Assembly: GCF_902459615.1 (NCBI RefSeq)
Contig: NZ_CABPSA010000007.1
Coordinates: 62,001 to 126,000, forward strand
Length of the DNA: 64,000 bases
Source: Pandoraea commovens
GTDB taxonomy: Bacteria > Pseudomonadota > Gammaproteobacteria > Burkholderiales > Burkholderiaceae
Direction of reading: 5' to 3'
A model generated the notes under the pieces. That model was not told the DNA's origin and did no database searches. It saw only the letters and a list, made by a program, of their open reading frames with translations. Below are positions 18,369 to 27,442 of the stretch, piece by piece. Every line of letters starts with the position of its first letter. The stretch's first letter is position 1. Made by a program: the position numbers and the translations under genes.

Positions 18369-19673
18369 TCAGCGAGCGTACGGACGCAGGATACGATCCG
18401 CTTCGCGCTGCGCATCGTCCAGTGCCTGCTTGGGTGACTTGGTGCCGGTGAGCGCAGCTTGCAGGCCGTCGCTCAGCGCCTTCGTCACGCGCTGGTTGTC
18501 GTGCGTCGAGAACTCGGCAACGCTCACGCCGAGCTGATCGCGCGCCACAGCGGCGGCGGGCACCTTCTGCACGTACGCCTTCATGGCGGGGGTTTCCCAC
18601 GCGGCCGGCGTCACGGCGACGTAACCCGTGTCGATACCGAACTGCGCGGCACGCTCAGGCGTGGTGGCCCACTTGATGAACGTCATGGCCGCCTGCTTTT
18701 CCTCCGGCGTCGATTTCTTGAAGACGTAGAAGTTGCCGCCGCCCGTCGGGCTACCACCGCGCACCTTCGTCGGCATCTTGCCCACGCCGAACGGGAACGA
18801 CGCGTTGGTGCGGATATTGGTCAGGTTGCCCGTCGTCGTGTAGATGATCGCGGTCTTCTTTTCGAGGAAGTCCTTCGGCGTGGTGCCCCACTCGATGGCG
18901 CCGGTCGGCATGACCTTGTACTTGGTCGTGAGGTCGACCCAGTATTGCAGCGACTGCACGGCTTGCGGCGCGTTGAGGAACGTCTTCGTACCAGCCGGGT
19001 TCATCAGCTCGATGCCCGCTGGCGTGGTGAATGCCTGGAACAGCCAGTAGGCAAAGCCGACGGACGGCACCTTGATGCCCCACTGCGTCACGTTGCCCGA
19101 AGCATCACGCTTGGTCAGCTTCTGCGCGTAGCTCACGAGTTCGTCCCAGTTCGCCGGGGCGCGGTCCGGATCGAGACCGGCTTCGCGGAAGGCGTCCTTG
19201 TTCCAGTACATGACGATGGTCGAGCGCTGGAACGGCACGCCCCAGGTGTGACCGTTGATGCGCGAATTCAGCATCAACGCCGGGTAGAAGCTGTCGAGCC
19301 ACTGCTTGTCGGCAGCCGTGTTGGCAATGCTGTCGATGGGCACGACGGCGTCTTCGTCGATCAGCGTGAAGACGTCGGCGGCGGCGAGCACGGCCAGTTG
19401 CGGCGGCGTACCGGCCTTCGCGGCAGTCAGCGCCTTGACCACCGAATCCTGATACGAACCGGCGTACACGGGCTTGATCTTGATGCTCGGATGGTCCTTC
19501 TCGAAGTCCGCCACCAGATCATTGATGATCTTCGTGACCGGGCCGCCCACGGCGACCGGGTAATAGAACTGGAGCTCAACCGGCTTCTGTTGCGCGATGG
19601 CGTGGCTCGTCAGACCGCTGAATGCCAGCGTGGCCAGACTGGCCGCAAACGTTTTCAGAATCGTGCGTCGCAT
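18369..19673 (-). CDS. ABC transporter periplasmic substrate-binding protein (CUT1, UgpB-like)
   Basis: This 434-residue protein is a solute-binding protein family 1 member. A signal peptide (MRRTILKTF, hydrophobic core, SHAIAQQ) precedes the mature domain starting near PVELQFYYPV. Family features include FEKDHPSIKIKPVYAGSY and WGVPFQRSTIVMYWNKDAFR. The start at 19673 follows AGGAAC. It supplies substrate to the two downstream permeases; a GC-rich hairpin after its stop may raise its level relative to them. The ligand cannot be assigned, but the N-terminal lobe resembles glycerol-phosphate/oligosaccharide binders. Confidence 0.9.
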   Translation of the reverse strand: MRRTILKTFAASLATLAFSGLTSHAIAQQKPVELQFYYPVAVGGPVTKIINDLVADFEKDHPSIKIKPVYAGSYQDSVVKALTAAKAGTPPQLAVLAAADVFTLIDEDAVVPIDSIANTAADKQWLDSFYPALMLNSRINGHTWGVPFQRSTIVMYWNKDAFREAGLDPDRAPANWDELVSYAQKLTKRDASGNVTQWGIKVPSVGFAYWLFQAFTTPAGIELMNPAGTKTFLNAPQAVQSLQYWVDLTTKYKVMPTGAIEWGTTPKDFLEKKTAIIYTTTGNLTNIRTNASFPFGVGKMPTKVRGGSPTGGGNFYVFKKSTPEEKQAAMTFIKWATTPERAAQFGIDTGYVAVTPAAWETPAMKAYVQKVPAAAVARDQLGVSVAEFSTHDNQRVTKALSDGLQAALTGTKSPKQALDDAQREADRILRPYAR

Positions 19674-19779
19674 GTTCCTGGGTTCCCCATGAAAGCGTAG
19701 TGGTGATGTGACTGGTAGTGAATGTTGGCCGCCCGGCCGTTTGTTCGTGCATCCGGCCGATGCCAGCCCCCGCCCTGAT

Positions 19780-20985
19780 TCAGGCGTGTTGTTCCGGCGT
19801 CAGCGCCATGGCCTGCATGGTTTGCGGGGCTTGTGGCGACGTGGCGTCCGGCGTCTGTGCCGCGACGGGCGATGCAGGCAACGGCGTCGACGGTGCGATC
19901 TGTGGGCTCACGTTCAGCGTTGCATTGGTCACACGCTCGCCCGAGGTCGCGTCGAACAAATGCTGATCGGCGGCATCCCACTGCAAGCCGATGGCATCGC
20001 CCGGCAGGAACGGCCGATGGCCCGGCACGCGCGTGGCGATCTCGCCCGCGTCGCCGAGCGCACACGCGACAAGCGTGTCCGCGCCCAGATACTCGACAGC
20101 GCTCACCGTCGCGAGCACTGCGCCCACAGCGGTCGGCGCGACAGCGCGAACGTGTTCCGGACGCAGCCCGAGCAGCGCGGCGTCACGCGTGCCGGCGGGG
20201 GCGAGCGCGGGGCCGGTTTGCCCGGCGGGCACGAGCGCATCGCCATGACGCACCAGCTTGAGCAGATGCATCGGCGGCGTGCCGATGAAGCTTGCGGCAA
20301 AACGCGTCGACGGCGTGGCGTACAGCGTGTGCGGTGCACCGTGTTGTTCGATCCGGCCGTGACGCAACAGCACGACCTGATCGGCCATGCTCATCGCTTC
20401 GGTCTGATCGTGCGTGACGTAGATGAGCGTCATGCCGAGCTGCTGTTGCAGCGCGCGGATTTCACGACGCATTTCCTGACGCAACTGCGCGTCGAGATTC
20501 GAGAGCGGTTCGTCCATCAGACATACGGACGTCTCCGCGATGACCGCACGCCCCAGCGCGACACGCTGTTGCTGGCCGCCCGAGAGCTGCGACGGCTTGC
20601 GGTCCAGATAGGGCTCCAGCCCGAGCAACGACGCCACACGGGCGAGGCGTTGCGGGTAATCGCGCGTCGGCTCGCGGCGCACGCGCAGGCCGAACAGCAG
20701 GTTCTCACGCACGGAAAGATGCGGAAACAGCGCGTAGGACTGGAACACCATCGAGAGCTTGCGGCGCGCGGGCGGCAGCGCCGTAACGTCGTCGCCACCG
20801 AGCAGGATACGGCCGCTCGTCGGCGTATCGAGACCGGCGATCATGCGCAGCAGTGTCGACTTGCCGCAGCCCGACGGGCCGAGCAGAACGACCAGCGAGC
20901 CCGCGTCGGCCGAGAAACTCACATCCTGGAGCGCGTGTGTGCCGCCCCACTGTTTGCTGACGGATTCGATGACGAGCGATGACAT
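19780..20985 (-). CDS. ABC transporter ATP-binding protein (MalK/UgpC type)
   Basis: The 401-residue ATPase carries a Walker A LLGPSGCGKSTLLRM, the ABC signature LSGGQQQRVALGRAV, Walker B VCLMDEPLSNLDA and an H-loop YVTHDQTEAMSMADQ. After about residue 240 comes the OB-fold regulatory domain typical of MalK-type ATPases, then a Pro/Ala/Thr-rich tail that is unusual in length. I chose the ATG at 20985; an in-frame GTG at 21006 is also possible and neither has a good ribosome-binding site. It is the first gene of the importer operon, which is unusual because the binding-protein gene more often comes first. Confidence 0.9.
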   Translation of the reverse strand: MSSLVIESVSKQWGGTHALQDVSFSADAGSLVVLLGPSGCGKSTLLRMIAGLDTPTSGRILLGGDDVTALPPARRKLSMVFQSYALFPHLSVRENLLFGLRVRREPTRDYPQRLARVASLLGLEPYLDRKPSQLSGGQQQRVALGRAVIAETSVCLMDEPLSNLDAQLRQEMRREIRALQQQLGMTLIYVTHDQTEAMSMADQVVLLRHGRIEQHGAPHTLYATPSTRFAASFIGTPPMHLLKLVRHGDALVPAGQTGPALAPAGTRDAALLGLRPEHVRAVAPTAVGAVLATVSAVEYLGADTLVACALGDAGEIATRVPGHRPFLPGDAIGLQWDAADQHLFDATSGERVTNATLNVSPQIAPSTPLPASPVAAQTPDATSPQAPQTMQAMALTPEQHA

Positions 20986-21278
20986 GAGCGGATATGCACA
21001 GGCCACGCAAAGGCGGCCGGATCGGAAAAACCCGACCTTAACCGGCTATCGATGGCAGTTTGATGACATCGTGTGCACCAGTCCTGGCGCGGCTCTCGCG
21101 GGACAGGAATGTCAGGCATCCGATCAGTCGAGCGAAGACACACGCAGGCCCGATACCGCTCTCGTTGCGTGAGAATTCAGATATCCGAACGAAGGCCACA
21201 CACGCTTGGGGAAAGCGTGTGCGACTTCATGAACTGCGGGGATGTCGGGCGTCGGGGTTGACGCCCGGGTGATGACGA

Positions 21279-22148
21279 TCAGGCCGCTGCCTGACGGCGC
21301 TTGGCACGCAGCAGCGCCTTGGAGATGATGCGGGTCTCGGAAGTCGCGGCACCGGTGCGACGCGCCACGGCGTCACGGAAGAAACGTCGCGTCTCGTCGG
21401 CGACGGTCTCGCGCTCGTTGTCCATCGTGAGGATGTGATAGCTCTCGCCGAGCAGGCATTTCTGCTTCACTTCCGACGACACGCCTTGGTACACGATGCG
21501 CGCGTTGTGCGGGCTGGCCGTATCGTCGTCCACTGCATGGACGATGAGGCAATCCGCCGTCACACGATCGAGTCGGTGGCGCACGTGAGAGGCGAGCCGT
21601 CGCGCGTTATACAGATGCTCGATGGGCAGAGACGCCGAGCCGATTTCCGAGGCGTCGTGCAGCGACATGGACTTCTCAACGCGCGCACGCAGCCGCTCGT
21701 TCTTCAGCCCGAACGGCGCCTTTTCGTAGTAGCGGTAGCGATTGCCGAACGGCAGGTGATACAGCAAATCGAGCAGCGGATAGGCGAGCGGAATGGTCCA
21801 GCCGTCGTACACGAGCGTGACGGCCAGCACCGAGATCGCCGTGACGTCCGGCTCCTCTTCGGCCACGGCCAGACTGAGCGTCGCGCCCATGCTCAGCCCG
21901 CAAAGCGAGACGGTCTCGTGCGTGTCGCGCAACTCGCGATACTTCGCGCGCGCGGCAGCGATCCACTCGCGCCAGTGCGTGCACGGCGAGCCGAGGCCGT
22001 AGCCTTCGATATGGGGCACCGACACGGTGTACCCGTCGCGATGCAGCGCCTTGGCGACCGGACGCATTTCGAGCGGTGTGCTCGAGAGTCCCGGCAACAG
22101 CAGCACGGCGTGCTCGCCGCCCTTGTAGAAAATGTCTTCTTGAAACAT
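21279..22148 (-). CDS. Alpha/beta-hydrolase (serine esterase / monoacylglycerol-lipase-like)
   Basis: This 289-residue hydrolase has an oxyanion-type start (HAVLLLPGLSSTPLEMRP), the nucleophile elbow GLSMG with Ser86, an acidic residue in HAVDDDTASP and a C-terminal His in SYHILTMD, so the catalytic triad is complete. It resembles carboxylesterase and S33 hydrolases acting on short acyl esters. It ends in a basic tail (LLRAKRRQAAA). The start at 22148 lies 3 bp after the stop of the upstream DUF4118-PAS gene, so the two are very probably co-transcribed. Its physiological substrate is unknown. Confidence 0.8.
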   Translation of the reverse strand: MFQEDIFYKGGEHAVLLLPGLSSTPLEMRPVAKALHRDGYTVSVPHIEGYGLGSPCTHWREWIAAARAKYRELRDTHETVSLCGLSMGATLSLAVAEEEPDVTAISVLAVTLVYDGWTIPLAYPLLDLLYHLPFGNRYRYYEKAPFGLKNERLRARVEKSMSLHDASEIGSASLPIEHLYNARRLASHVRHRLDRVTADCLIVHAVDDDTASPHNARIVYQGVSSEVKQKCLLGESYHILTMDNERETVADETRRFFRDAVARRTGAATSETRIISKALLRAKRRQAAA

Positions 22149-22150
22149 CG

Positions 22151-23080
22151 TTAAGCCCCGCCGGAGACGACGGGCGCCTCCGAAACTTCGGTCACTTCGC
22201 GCCGGTCAGGCGTGCTGGTCTTCGTATCACTCGCATGGCTGGACGTGGATGCCTGCGACAGCGTGTGGAGCGGCGTCACCGGGCGCACCGTCGGCCCGGA
22301 GTGCAGTCGCAGAATCACATAAGTCCCCACATGCGCGCGGAAATGCTGAAGCTCGCAGTGGATCAGGTCGTAGCCACCGTCGCGCGTACGCACGCGCAAG
22401 TTGTACGCGCCGTGCGGCGGCGGCTCGACGTCGAGCGAGAAAAGGCCCTCCATGCGCTTCGCGTCGTCCGGATGCAGCAGTGCGCGCAGTCCCTCGCGCT
22501 TGGCGACCTCCGGCGTCACGCCCGTCTCGCGACGGAAATGCTCATCGATGAAGACGTAATGCGAGGCCGGGTTCGCCAGATAAAAGATCGAGTCCAGGTG
22601 CTTCGTCAGGTACGCCATGAGCGCGTTGCCCAGTTGCACCGAATCGGTAAGCACCATGCGCTCGTTCTCGGCGCGCAGCAGCATTTCGTAACGCGTCTGC
22701 GCCACCTCGGCGATCAGCTCGGCGCGATATTGCGCGCGGCGCAGCCGCTCGATCAGCGCCACGGCGAGCGGCGTGATCATCAGAAAGCCGGTGACGATAA
22801 GCACATCGCGGCGATCCAGTTGGGCAACGTCGCGAAACGGCGGCACAAAGAAGAAATCGAAGATCGGGATGCTGACGACCATCGCCATGATTGCGGGTCC
22901 GAGACCCCAGACGAACTCGACGATGATGACCGCGCAAACGAAAAAGAGACCTGGCATCGAGTGATCGAGCACCGGATGCAGGAGGCTGCGAACAAGAAAC
23001 GCAGCAAGTACCACCATTAACGCACCGACATACCGCTTGGCGCCGGGCTCCGCCCAACGTCGGGCGTTTCTGATATCCAT
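22151..23080 (-). CDS. DUF4118-PAS membrane protein without a kinase domain
   Basis: The 309-residue protein has four membrane segments at about residues 17-110, matching the DUF4118/KdpD-like membrane domain (GLGPAIMAMVVSIPIFDFFF). A coiled region (AQYRAELIAEVAQTRYEM) follows, then a PAS domain from about residue 150 to 260 (SHYVFIDEHFRRETG, LHPDDAKRMEG). KdpD-type sensors continue into a histidine kinase, but here the protein ends in a Ser/Thr-rich tail with no H-box or ATPase domain. It may be a stand-alone sensor that regulates the coupled hydrolase or a partner protein. The gene is upstream of, and nearly touches, the hydrolase gene. Confidence 0.75.
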   Translation of the reverse strand: MDIRNARRWAEPGAKRYVGALMVVLAAFLVRSLLHPVLDHSMPGLFFVCAVIIVEFVWGLGPAIMAMVVSIPIFDFFFVPPFRDVAQLDRRDVLIVTGFLMITPLAVALIERLRRAQYRAELIAEVAQTRYEMLLRAENERMVLTDSVQLGNALMAYLTKHLDSIFYLANPASHYVFIDEHFRRETGVTPEVAKREGLRALLHPDDAKRMEGLFSLDVEPPPHGAYNLRVRTRDGGYDLIHCELQHFRAHVGTYVILRLHSGPTVRPVTPLHTLSQASTSSHASDTKTSTPDRREVTEVSEAPVVSGGA

Positions 23081-23377
23081 GATTCACCGCCGACTTTTGT
23101 CGACGCTCAATAATCCGAGGTTGTGCACTAAAAAGCGGCACACCTGTTACAAAATATTACGGATTATCGCACGTCCGCTCTTGACGTTCGGGGGCGTCAA
23201 ACCCTAAATCAGTCGCGCCTTAGCAACACGGAAATGGCGGATCCAGCACTGGCGCGGCTGCGCGGCCAGTGCCGGTTCGGTTGACAGGGAAAAACCGGTG
23301 ACGAAACTCGACAAAACGCTGCAAATCAAAAGGATACGGGGCCTTTTGGGGGACGCATTTTGCGGATTTCGGCGCCT
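23081..23377. other. 297-bp gene-free region with an imperfect palindrome
   Basis: The interval between the dppA stop and the DUF4118-PAS start should hold the promoter of the latter. It contains an inverted repeat GCACTGGC (23246-23253) / GCCAGTGC (23265-23272) with further pairing inside, without a T-run. I see no gene. Confidence 0.4.
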
Positions 23378-24196
23378 TCAGCGCAACATGGAAGACATTG
23401 CGGAGAGGCAGTTGAGCATGCGAACGGCCGCCTCGACGGTGGGCGCTTCGAACTGCAATGTGACGCCGTCGACGCGCTCAAGCGTCGGCCACTGACAGAA
23501 GAGATCCGCCAGCGCGGTGGTCTGTGTTTGCAGACGCACTTCGACCGGCGTTTCCACCTTGAAGGTATGCCATTTGCGCGGGTCGGCCAGCGACACCTTG
23601 GCCGCTTCGCGAATCAGGTCGCACGACTGCGCCGGGTTGAGCGTCATGCCGCTGCCCTGCCCCCACGCCGACTTGGTCTGCACGAAATGGGCGGACGGGA
23701 AAATCGGTTGCGTCTCTTCAACGAACACGTCGTCGCCGCTGGCCATGACGACAGGCACGCCACGCTCGCCTGCCAGCGCGCCGTAAATCATCGCTTCGCC
23801 CGCTTCCACGCCGCCCAGCCACACGCGCGCGAAGGCGAAGCTGTTGATGGTGTGGGCCAGAATGCCAGCGCTCTGCGACTTGCCGTGAAAACCGATCATG
23901 AACATCGCGTCGCACCCGGCTTCCACGCCAGCGGCCATGCTCAGATAGCGCGGCTTGCCCAGCACCAGACGCGCGCGCGGGTCGAGTTCGTCCGGCAGCA
24001 GATTGCGGAAGCTTCCGTGCGAGTCGTTGACCATCACTTCGGTCGCGCCGCCCGCGAACGCGCCTTCGACGGCGGCATTGGCCTCGCGCGTCATCCAGCG
24101 GCGGGCAAGTTCGTATTCGCCATTTCCGGCGCGGGTCTGTTCGGCGTGAAAGACGCCGGCGACGCCCTCGATGTCGGTGGAAATCAGGATTCGCAT
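23378..24196 (-). CDS. dppA: D-aminopeptidase, M55 family (DppA)
   Basis: This 272-residue zinc peptidase belongs to family M55, which releases D-amino acids from the N-termini of short peptides. The N-terminal motif ILISTDIEGVAGV carries metal ligands, and the metal/active-site strings VNDSHGSFRNL, GFHGKSQSAGILAHT and a later GDD are all present, so the enzyme should be active. The gene is the last of a minus-strand series downstream of dmpA and the gsi-type importer. Start 24196 gives full family length, though its ribosome-binding site is weak. Context suggests scavenging of D-amino-acid peptides such as peptidoglycan fragments. Confidence 0.88.
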   Translation of the reverse strand: MRILISTDIEGVAGVFHAEQTRAGNGEYELARRWMTREANAAVEGAFAGGATEVMVNDSHGSFRNLLPDELDPRARLVLGKPRYLSMAAGVEAGCDAMFMIGFHGKSQSAGILAHTINSFAFARVWLGGVEAGEAMIYGALAGERGVPVVMASGDDVFVEETQPIFPSAHFVQTKSAWGQGSGMTLNPAQSCDLIREAAKVSLADPRKWHTFKVETPVEVRLQTQTTALADLFCQWPTLERVDGVTLQFEAPTVEAAVRMLNCLSAMSSMLR

Positions 24197-24279
24197 AGTG
24201 TCATCAATATCTCAGCAATGTCTCGGCAGTGTCATCGATGGGGTTTCCCGGGCTCGCCGGACTGCACCGGGCTGTGTAT

Positions 24280-25404
24280 TCAAAGCGTCGCCCAGTCGGG
24301 CAGCACGTCGGCCAGCGCGCGTCGCACGTGACCATCGCGCCCAAGTACCGACTCGGCGGCGAACAACGCATGCAGAATGGCCTGCTCGGTAGCGTCGGCC
24401 GTCGCCTGGAAAATCGGATCGAGTAACGCGTCGGGCACCAGCGCTGCGGGTGCAACACGCCCCAGCGCGTCGTGCGGCACCGTGTAACCGGTGGTGAAGG
24501 CGAGTGCGACGTCGCCGCTGCCGTGACCGTAGACGGAGCCCGTGCGGGCCAACCCTGCCCCGGTGCGGGTCGCGACGCGGCGCAACTGGCGCGCGTCGAG
24601 CGGCGCGTCGGTGGCGACGAGCATGATGATCGAGCCGCGCTCGGGCGCTGCGCTCTGCTCAGGCTGGGCAAGGCGTTCGTCGAGCACCGGGCCGACGTGG
24701 CGCCCGTCAATCGTCAATTGCGAGGGGCGTCCGAAGTTCGACAGCACCAGCACGCCGACGGTAAACGTCGCCCCGGCCGTCTCCACCACGCGCGACGCCG
24801 AACCGATCCCGCCCTTGAGGCCAAAGCTGGACATGCCTCGCCCCGCCCCCACCGCACCCTGCGCGAACACCGGCGACGCATTCGCCAGTGCCTGCGCGTA
24901 GTGCGCGTCCGAGACAGCGAACGCCTGCATGTCGTTGAGGTAGCCGTCGTTGCATTCGAACACGGTCGGGTTCAGCGACGGTCCGCCGCGTCCGATGTCG
25001 GGGTTCGCGGCAATGGCGGCGCGCAGTTGCCCCAGCACGACCTGACTGACGGAGAAGGTGTTGGTCAGCGCCAGCGGCGCTTCGATCACGCCAAGCTCTT
25101 CGATCTGCATGAGACCGACGCTCTTGCCGAAGCCGTTGATCACGGCAGCGGCAGCGGGAATCTTGTTGCGGAACGGGTCCCAGCGGGCGTGGGGGGCGCA
25201 GGCGTCGGGCGCGCCGCCCGCGTCAGCCGTGGAGGCCGGTGTCGGGCACACGACCGTGACGCCGGTCTGCACCGGCCCATCCTCCAGGGTGACCTGCCCG
25301 ACGAACACGCCGGGCACATCGGTGATCGCGTCGCGCGCCCCGGCGGGCAGTTGCCCCACATGAGGTGCGCCGAACAAGGCATCGCGAAATTCTGACGGGG
25401 GCAT
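24280..25404 (-). CDS. dmpA: DmpA/BapA-type self-processing aminopeptidase (S58/P1 family)
   Basis: The 374-residue proenzyme belongs to the P1/DmpA family of Ntn-fold aminopeptidases, which act on D-Ala, beta-amino acid and other unusual N-termini. The expected self-cleavage site is visible: Gly257-Ser258 in RGSIIMLVATDAPL, with Ser258 as the new N-terminal nucleophile. Other family blocks are TDVPGVFVGQVTL, a KSVGLMQIEELG stretch, and SFGLKGGIGSASR. The start at 25404 is preceded by AGGAG. It lies between gsiD and dppA on the same strand, supporting a joint role in degrading imported unusual dipeptides. Confidence 0.88.
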   Translation of the reverse strand: MPPSEFRDALFGAPHVGQLPAGARDAITDVPGVFVGQVTLEDGPVQTGVTVVCPTPASTADAGGAPDACAPHARWDPFRNKIPAAAAVINGFGKSVGLMQIEELGVIEAPLALTNTFSVSQVVLGQLRAAIAANPDIGRGGPSLNPTVFECNDGYLNDMQAFAVSDAHYAQALANASPVFAQGAVGAGRGMSSFGLKGGIGSASRVVETAGATFTVGVLVLSNFGRPSQLTIDGRHVGPVLDERLAQPEQSAAPERGSIIMLVATDAPLDARQLRRVATRTGAGLARTGSVYGHGSGDVALAFTTGYTVPHDALGRVAPAALVPDALLDPIFQATADATEQAILHALFAAESVLGRDGHVRRALADVLPDWATL

Positions 25405-25427
25405 GGCTTCGCGCTCCTGCGGGAATA

Positions 25428-26333
25428 TCAGTGCCGGTCGAGCTTCGGATCGAGCGCGTCGCGCAGACCGTCACCCAGCAAGTTGAAGGCGAGCACGGTC
25501 AGGAAGATGGCCAGGCTCGGGAAGATGGCAATGTGCGGCGCATTGACCATGTCGGCGCGCGCTTCGTTGAGCATGGCACCCCACTCCGGCGTCGGCGGCT
25601 GTGCGCCCAGACCGAGGAACGACAGGCTCGCGGCCGTGATGATCGAGGTGCCGATACGCATCGAGAAGTACACGACGATGGACGACACCGTGCCCGGCAG
25701 AATGTGCCGCATGATGATCGTCCAGTCGGACGCCCCGATGGAGCGCGCCGCTTCGATGTACGTCAGATGCTTGAGCACCAGCGTGTTGCCGCGCACGAGG
25801 CGGGCGAACGCCGGAATCGAGAAGATAGCCACCGCCACGATCACGTTGATCATGCCGTTACCCAGCACCGCCACCACGCCGATGGCCAGCAAAATGCCCG
25901 GGAATGCGAACAGCACGTCGGAGATACGCATGACGATGCGATCCCACCAGCCTTCGTAATAGCCGGCGAGCAGGCCGAGCACGGTCCCGATGACCGCCCC
26001 AAGCGCGACCGAGCCGAAGCCCGCAGCGAGCGAGATGCGCGAACCGGCGAGCACGCGGCTGAAGATGTCGCGGCCGAGCGAGTCGACGCCGAACCAATGC
26101 TTCGCGGACGGCCCCGCATTCAGCGCGTCGTAGTCGAAGAAGTTCTCCGGGTCGAACGGCACCAGATGCGGCGCGAGAATCGCGACGATGACCAGCGCCA
26201 GCACGAAGGCCCCGGCGACCATCGCAATGTGTTGCTTCTTGAACTTGCGCCAGAATTCGCGCCACGGCGTGCGTACGCGGGTGTTGGTGGCGGCAGCCGC
26301 GTTCGCGGCCGTTGTCGGTTGGCTTGCGCTCAT
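25428..26333 (-). CDS. gsiD: Dipeptide/glutathione-type ABC permease (GsiD/DppC)
   Basis: This 301-residue permease has an N-terminal OppC_N-type segment ([20 protein letters not shown]) and five further membrane helices. The EAA loop reads [20 protein letters not shown] and the C-terminus holds the usual [18 protein letters not shown]. It partners the GsiC-type permease 10 bp upstream. The genes form the peptide importer gsiABCD; in Escherichia coli the same set follows iaaA and imports glutathione. The exact peptide is not known here. Confidence 0.88.
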   Translation of the reverse strand: MSASQPTTAANAAAATNTRVRTPWREFWRKFKKQHIAMVAGAFVLALVIVAILAPHLVPFDPENFFDYDALNAGPSAKHWFGVDSLGRDIFSRVLAGSRISLAAGFGSVALGAVIGTVLGLLAGYYEGWWDRIVMRISDVLFAFPGILLAIGVVAVLGNGMINVIVAVAIFSIPAFARLVRGNTLVLKHLTYIEAARSIGASDWTIIMRHILPGTVSSIVVYFSMRIGTSIITAASLSFLGLGAQPPTPEWGAMLNEARADMVNAPHIAIFPSLAIFLTVLAFNLLGDGLRDALDPKLDRH

Positions 26334-26343
26334 TGTGCTTGCC

Positions 26344-27264
26344 TCACTTGTAGCGAATGGTCGGGTTGATGACGGCGTACAGCACGTCGACCACGAGGTT
26401 GATCAGAATGAACTCAAGCGAGAACAACAGCACCAGCGCCTGAATCACCGGGTAGTCGCGCATCTCGACCGAGTCGATCAGCAGGCGTCCCAATCCGGGC
26501 CAGTTGAACACCACCTCGACGACGATCGAGCCGCCGAGCAGAAAACCGAACTGCAACCCCATCATCGTGACGACGGGGATCATGGCGTTACGCAGCGCGT
26601 GCTTGAACACCACGCGCATTTCGTTGAGGCCCTTCGCACGCGCGGTGCGCACGAAGTCTTCATGCAGCACCTCGACGAAGGCCGAGCGTGTGAAGCGTGC
26701 CATCACGGCGGCCACGGCCGCGCCCAACGTAATCGAGGGCAGGATGTAGCTCTTCCACGAGTCGGCGCCGATGGTCGGCAACCAGCCGAGCTGCACCGAG
26801 AAAATCTGCATCAACAGCATGCCCAGCGCGAACGCCGGGAACGAGATGCCGGAGACGGCGAAGGTCATGCCCAGCCGGTCGGGCCAGCGATTGCGCCACA
26901 CCGCCGAGGCCACACCCAGCCCCATGCCGATCACCACCGACCACACCATGCTCACCAGCGTGAGCCACAGCGTCGGCAGGAAGCGGCTGGAGATCTCCTG
27001 CGAGACCGGCTGCTTGCTGCGCATCGACAGACCGAAATCGCCGCGCACGGCGTTCGTGATGAAGGACGTGAACTGCGTGAGCAGCGGCTTGTCGAGGCCG
27101 AGATCCTGACGCACCAGCGCCACGGTCGCCTCGTCCGCCTGCGGACCGGCCGCCAGACGCGCCGGATCACCCGGCAACATGTGCACGAAGGCGAACACCA
27201 GCACTGCCACGATCAGCAGCGTGGGGATCAGGCCGAGTAGGCGTTTGAGAAAATAATTGAGCAT
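26344..27264 (-). CDS. gsiC: Dipeptide/glutathione-type ABC permease (GsiC/DppB)
   Basis: The 306-residue permease begins [17 protein letters not shown], the standard DppB/GsiC start, so the ATG at 27264 is preferred even though the frame is open upstream. The EAA loop appears as [20 protein letters not shown]. Six membrane segments are visible. It is separated from gsiB by 178 bp containing two 11-bp direct repeats and a strong hairpin, and from gsiD by 10 bp. Confidence 0.9.
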   Translation of the reverse strand: MLNYFLKRLLGLIPTLLIVAVLVFAFVHMLPGDPARLAAGPQADEATVALVRQDLGLDKPLLTQFTSFITNAVRGDFGLSMRSKQPVSQEISSRFLPTLWLTLVSMVWSVVIGMGLGVASAVWRNRWPDRLGMTFAVSGISFPAFALGMLLMQIFSVQLGWLPTIGADSWKSYILPSITLGAAVAAVMARFTRSAFVEVLHEDFVRTARAKGLNEMRVVFKHALRNAMIPVVTMMGLQFGFLLGGSIVVEVVFNWPGLGRLLIDSVEMRDYPVIQALVLLFSLEFILINLVVDVLYAVINPTIRYK

Positions 27265-27376
27265 CGCAGTCTTGCCGAACGTCTTGCCGAAACCATGTCT
27301 TGCGGTAGACCGCGCCGCCAGCGTCGAAGCTACTTCGCTGGACCGGGCGGCGCGGGGAACATCACACGCGCATCGA

Positions 27377-27426
27377 ACGCATATCGCACGCATATCGCAC
27401 GCGCGCCGCCCCGGCATTCCGGGGCG
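27377..27426. repeat. Direct repeats and GC hairpin between gsiB and gsiC
   Basis: Two tandem 11-bp copies of ACGCATATCGC (27377-27387 and 27388-27398) are followed by an 8-bp perfect hairpin, CGCCCCGG (27407-27414) with CCGGGGCG (27419-27426), loop CATT. Read on the minus strand, the hairpin comes first, 17 bp after the gsiB stop, with no T-run. It probably stabilises gsiB mRNA or partly attenuates permease expression. Confidence 0.5.
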
Positions 27427-27442
27427 CACACGTGCCGCGCGA

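Noticed and set aside
23328-23347. AAAAGG/CCTTTT hairpin just after dppA as a terminator.
   Set aside because: Only six weak pairs with no GC-rich stem and no following T-run on the minus strand.
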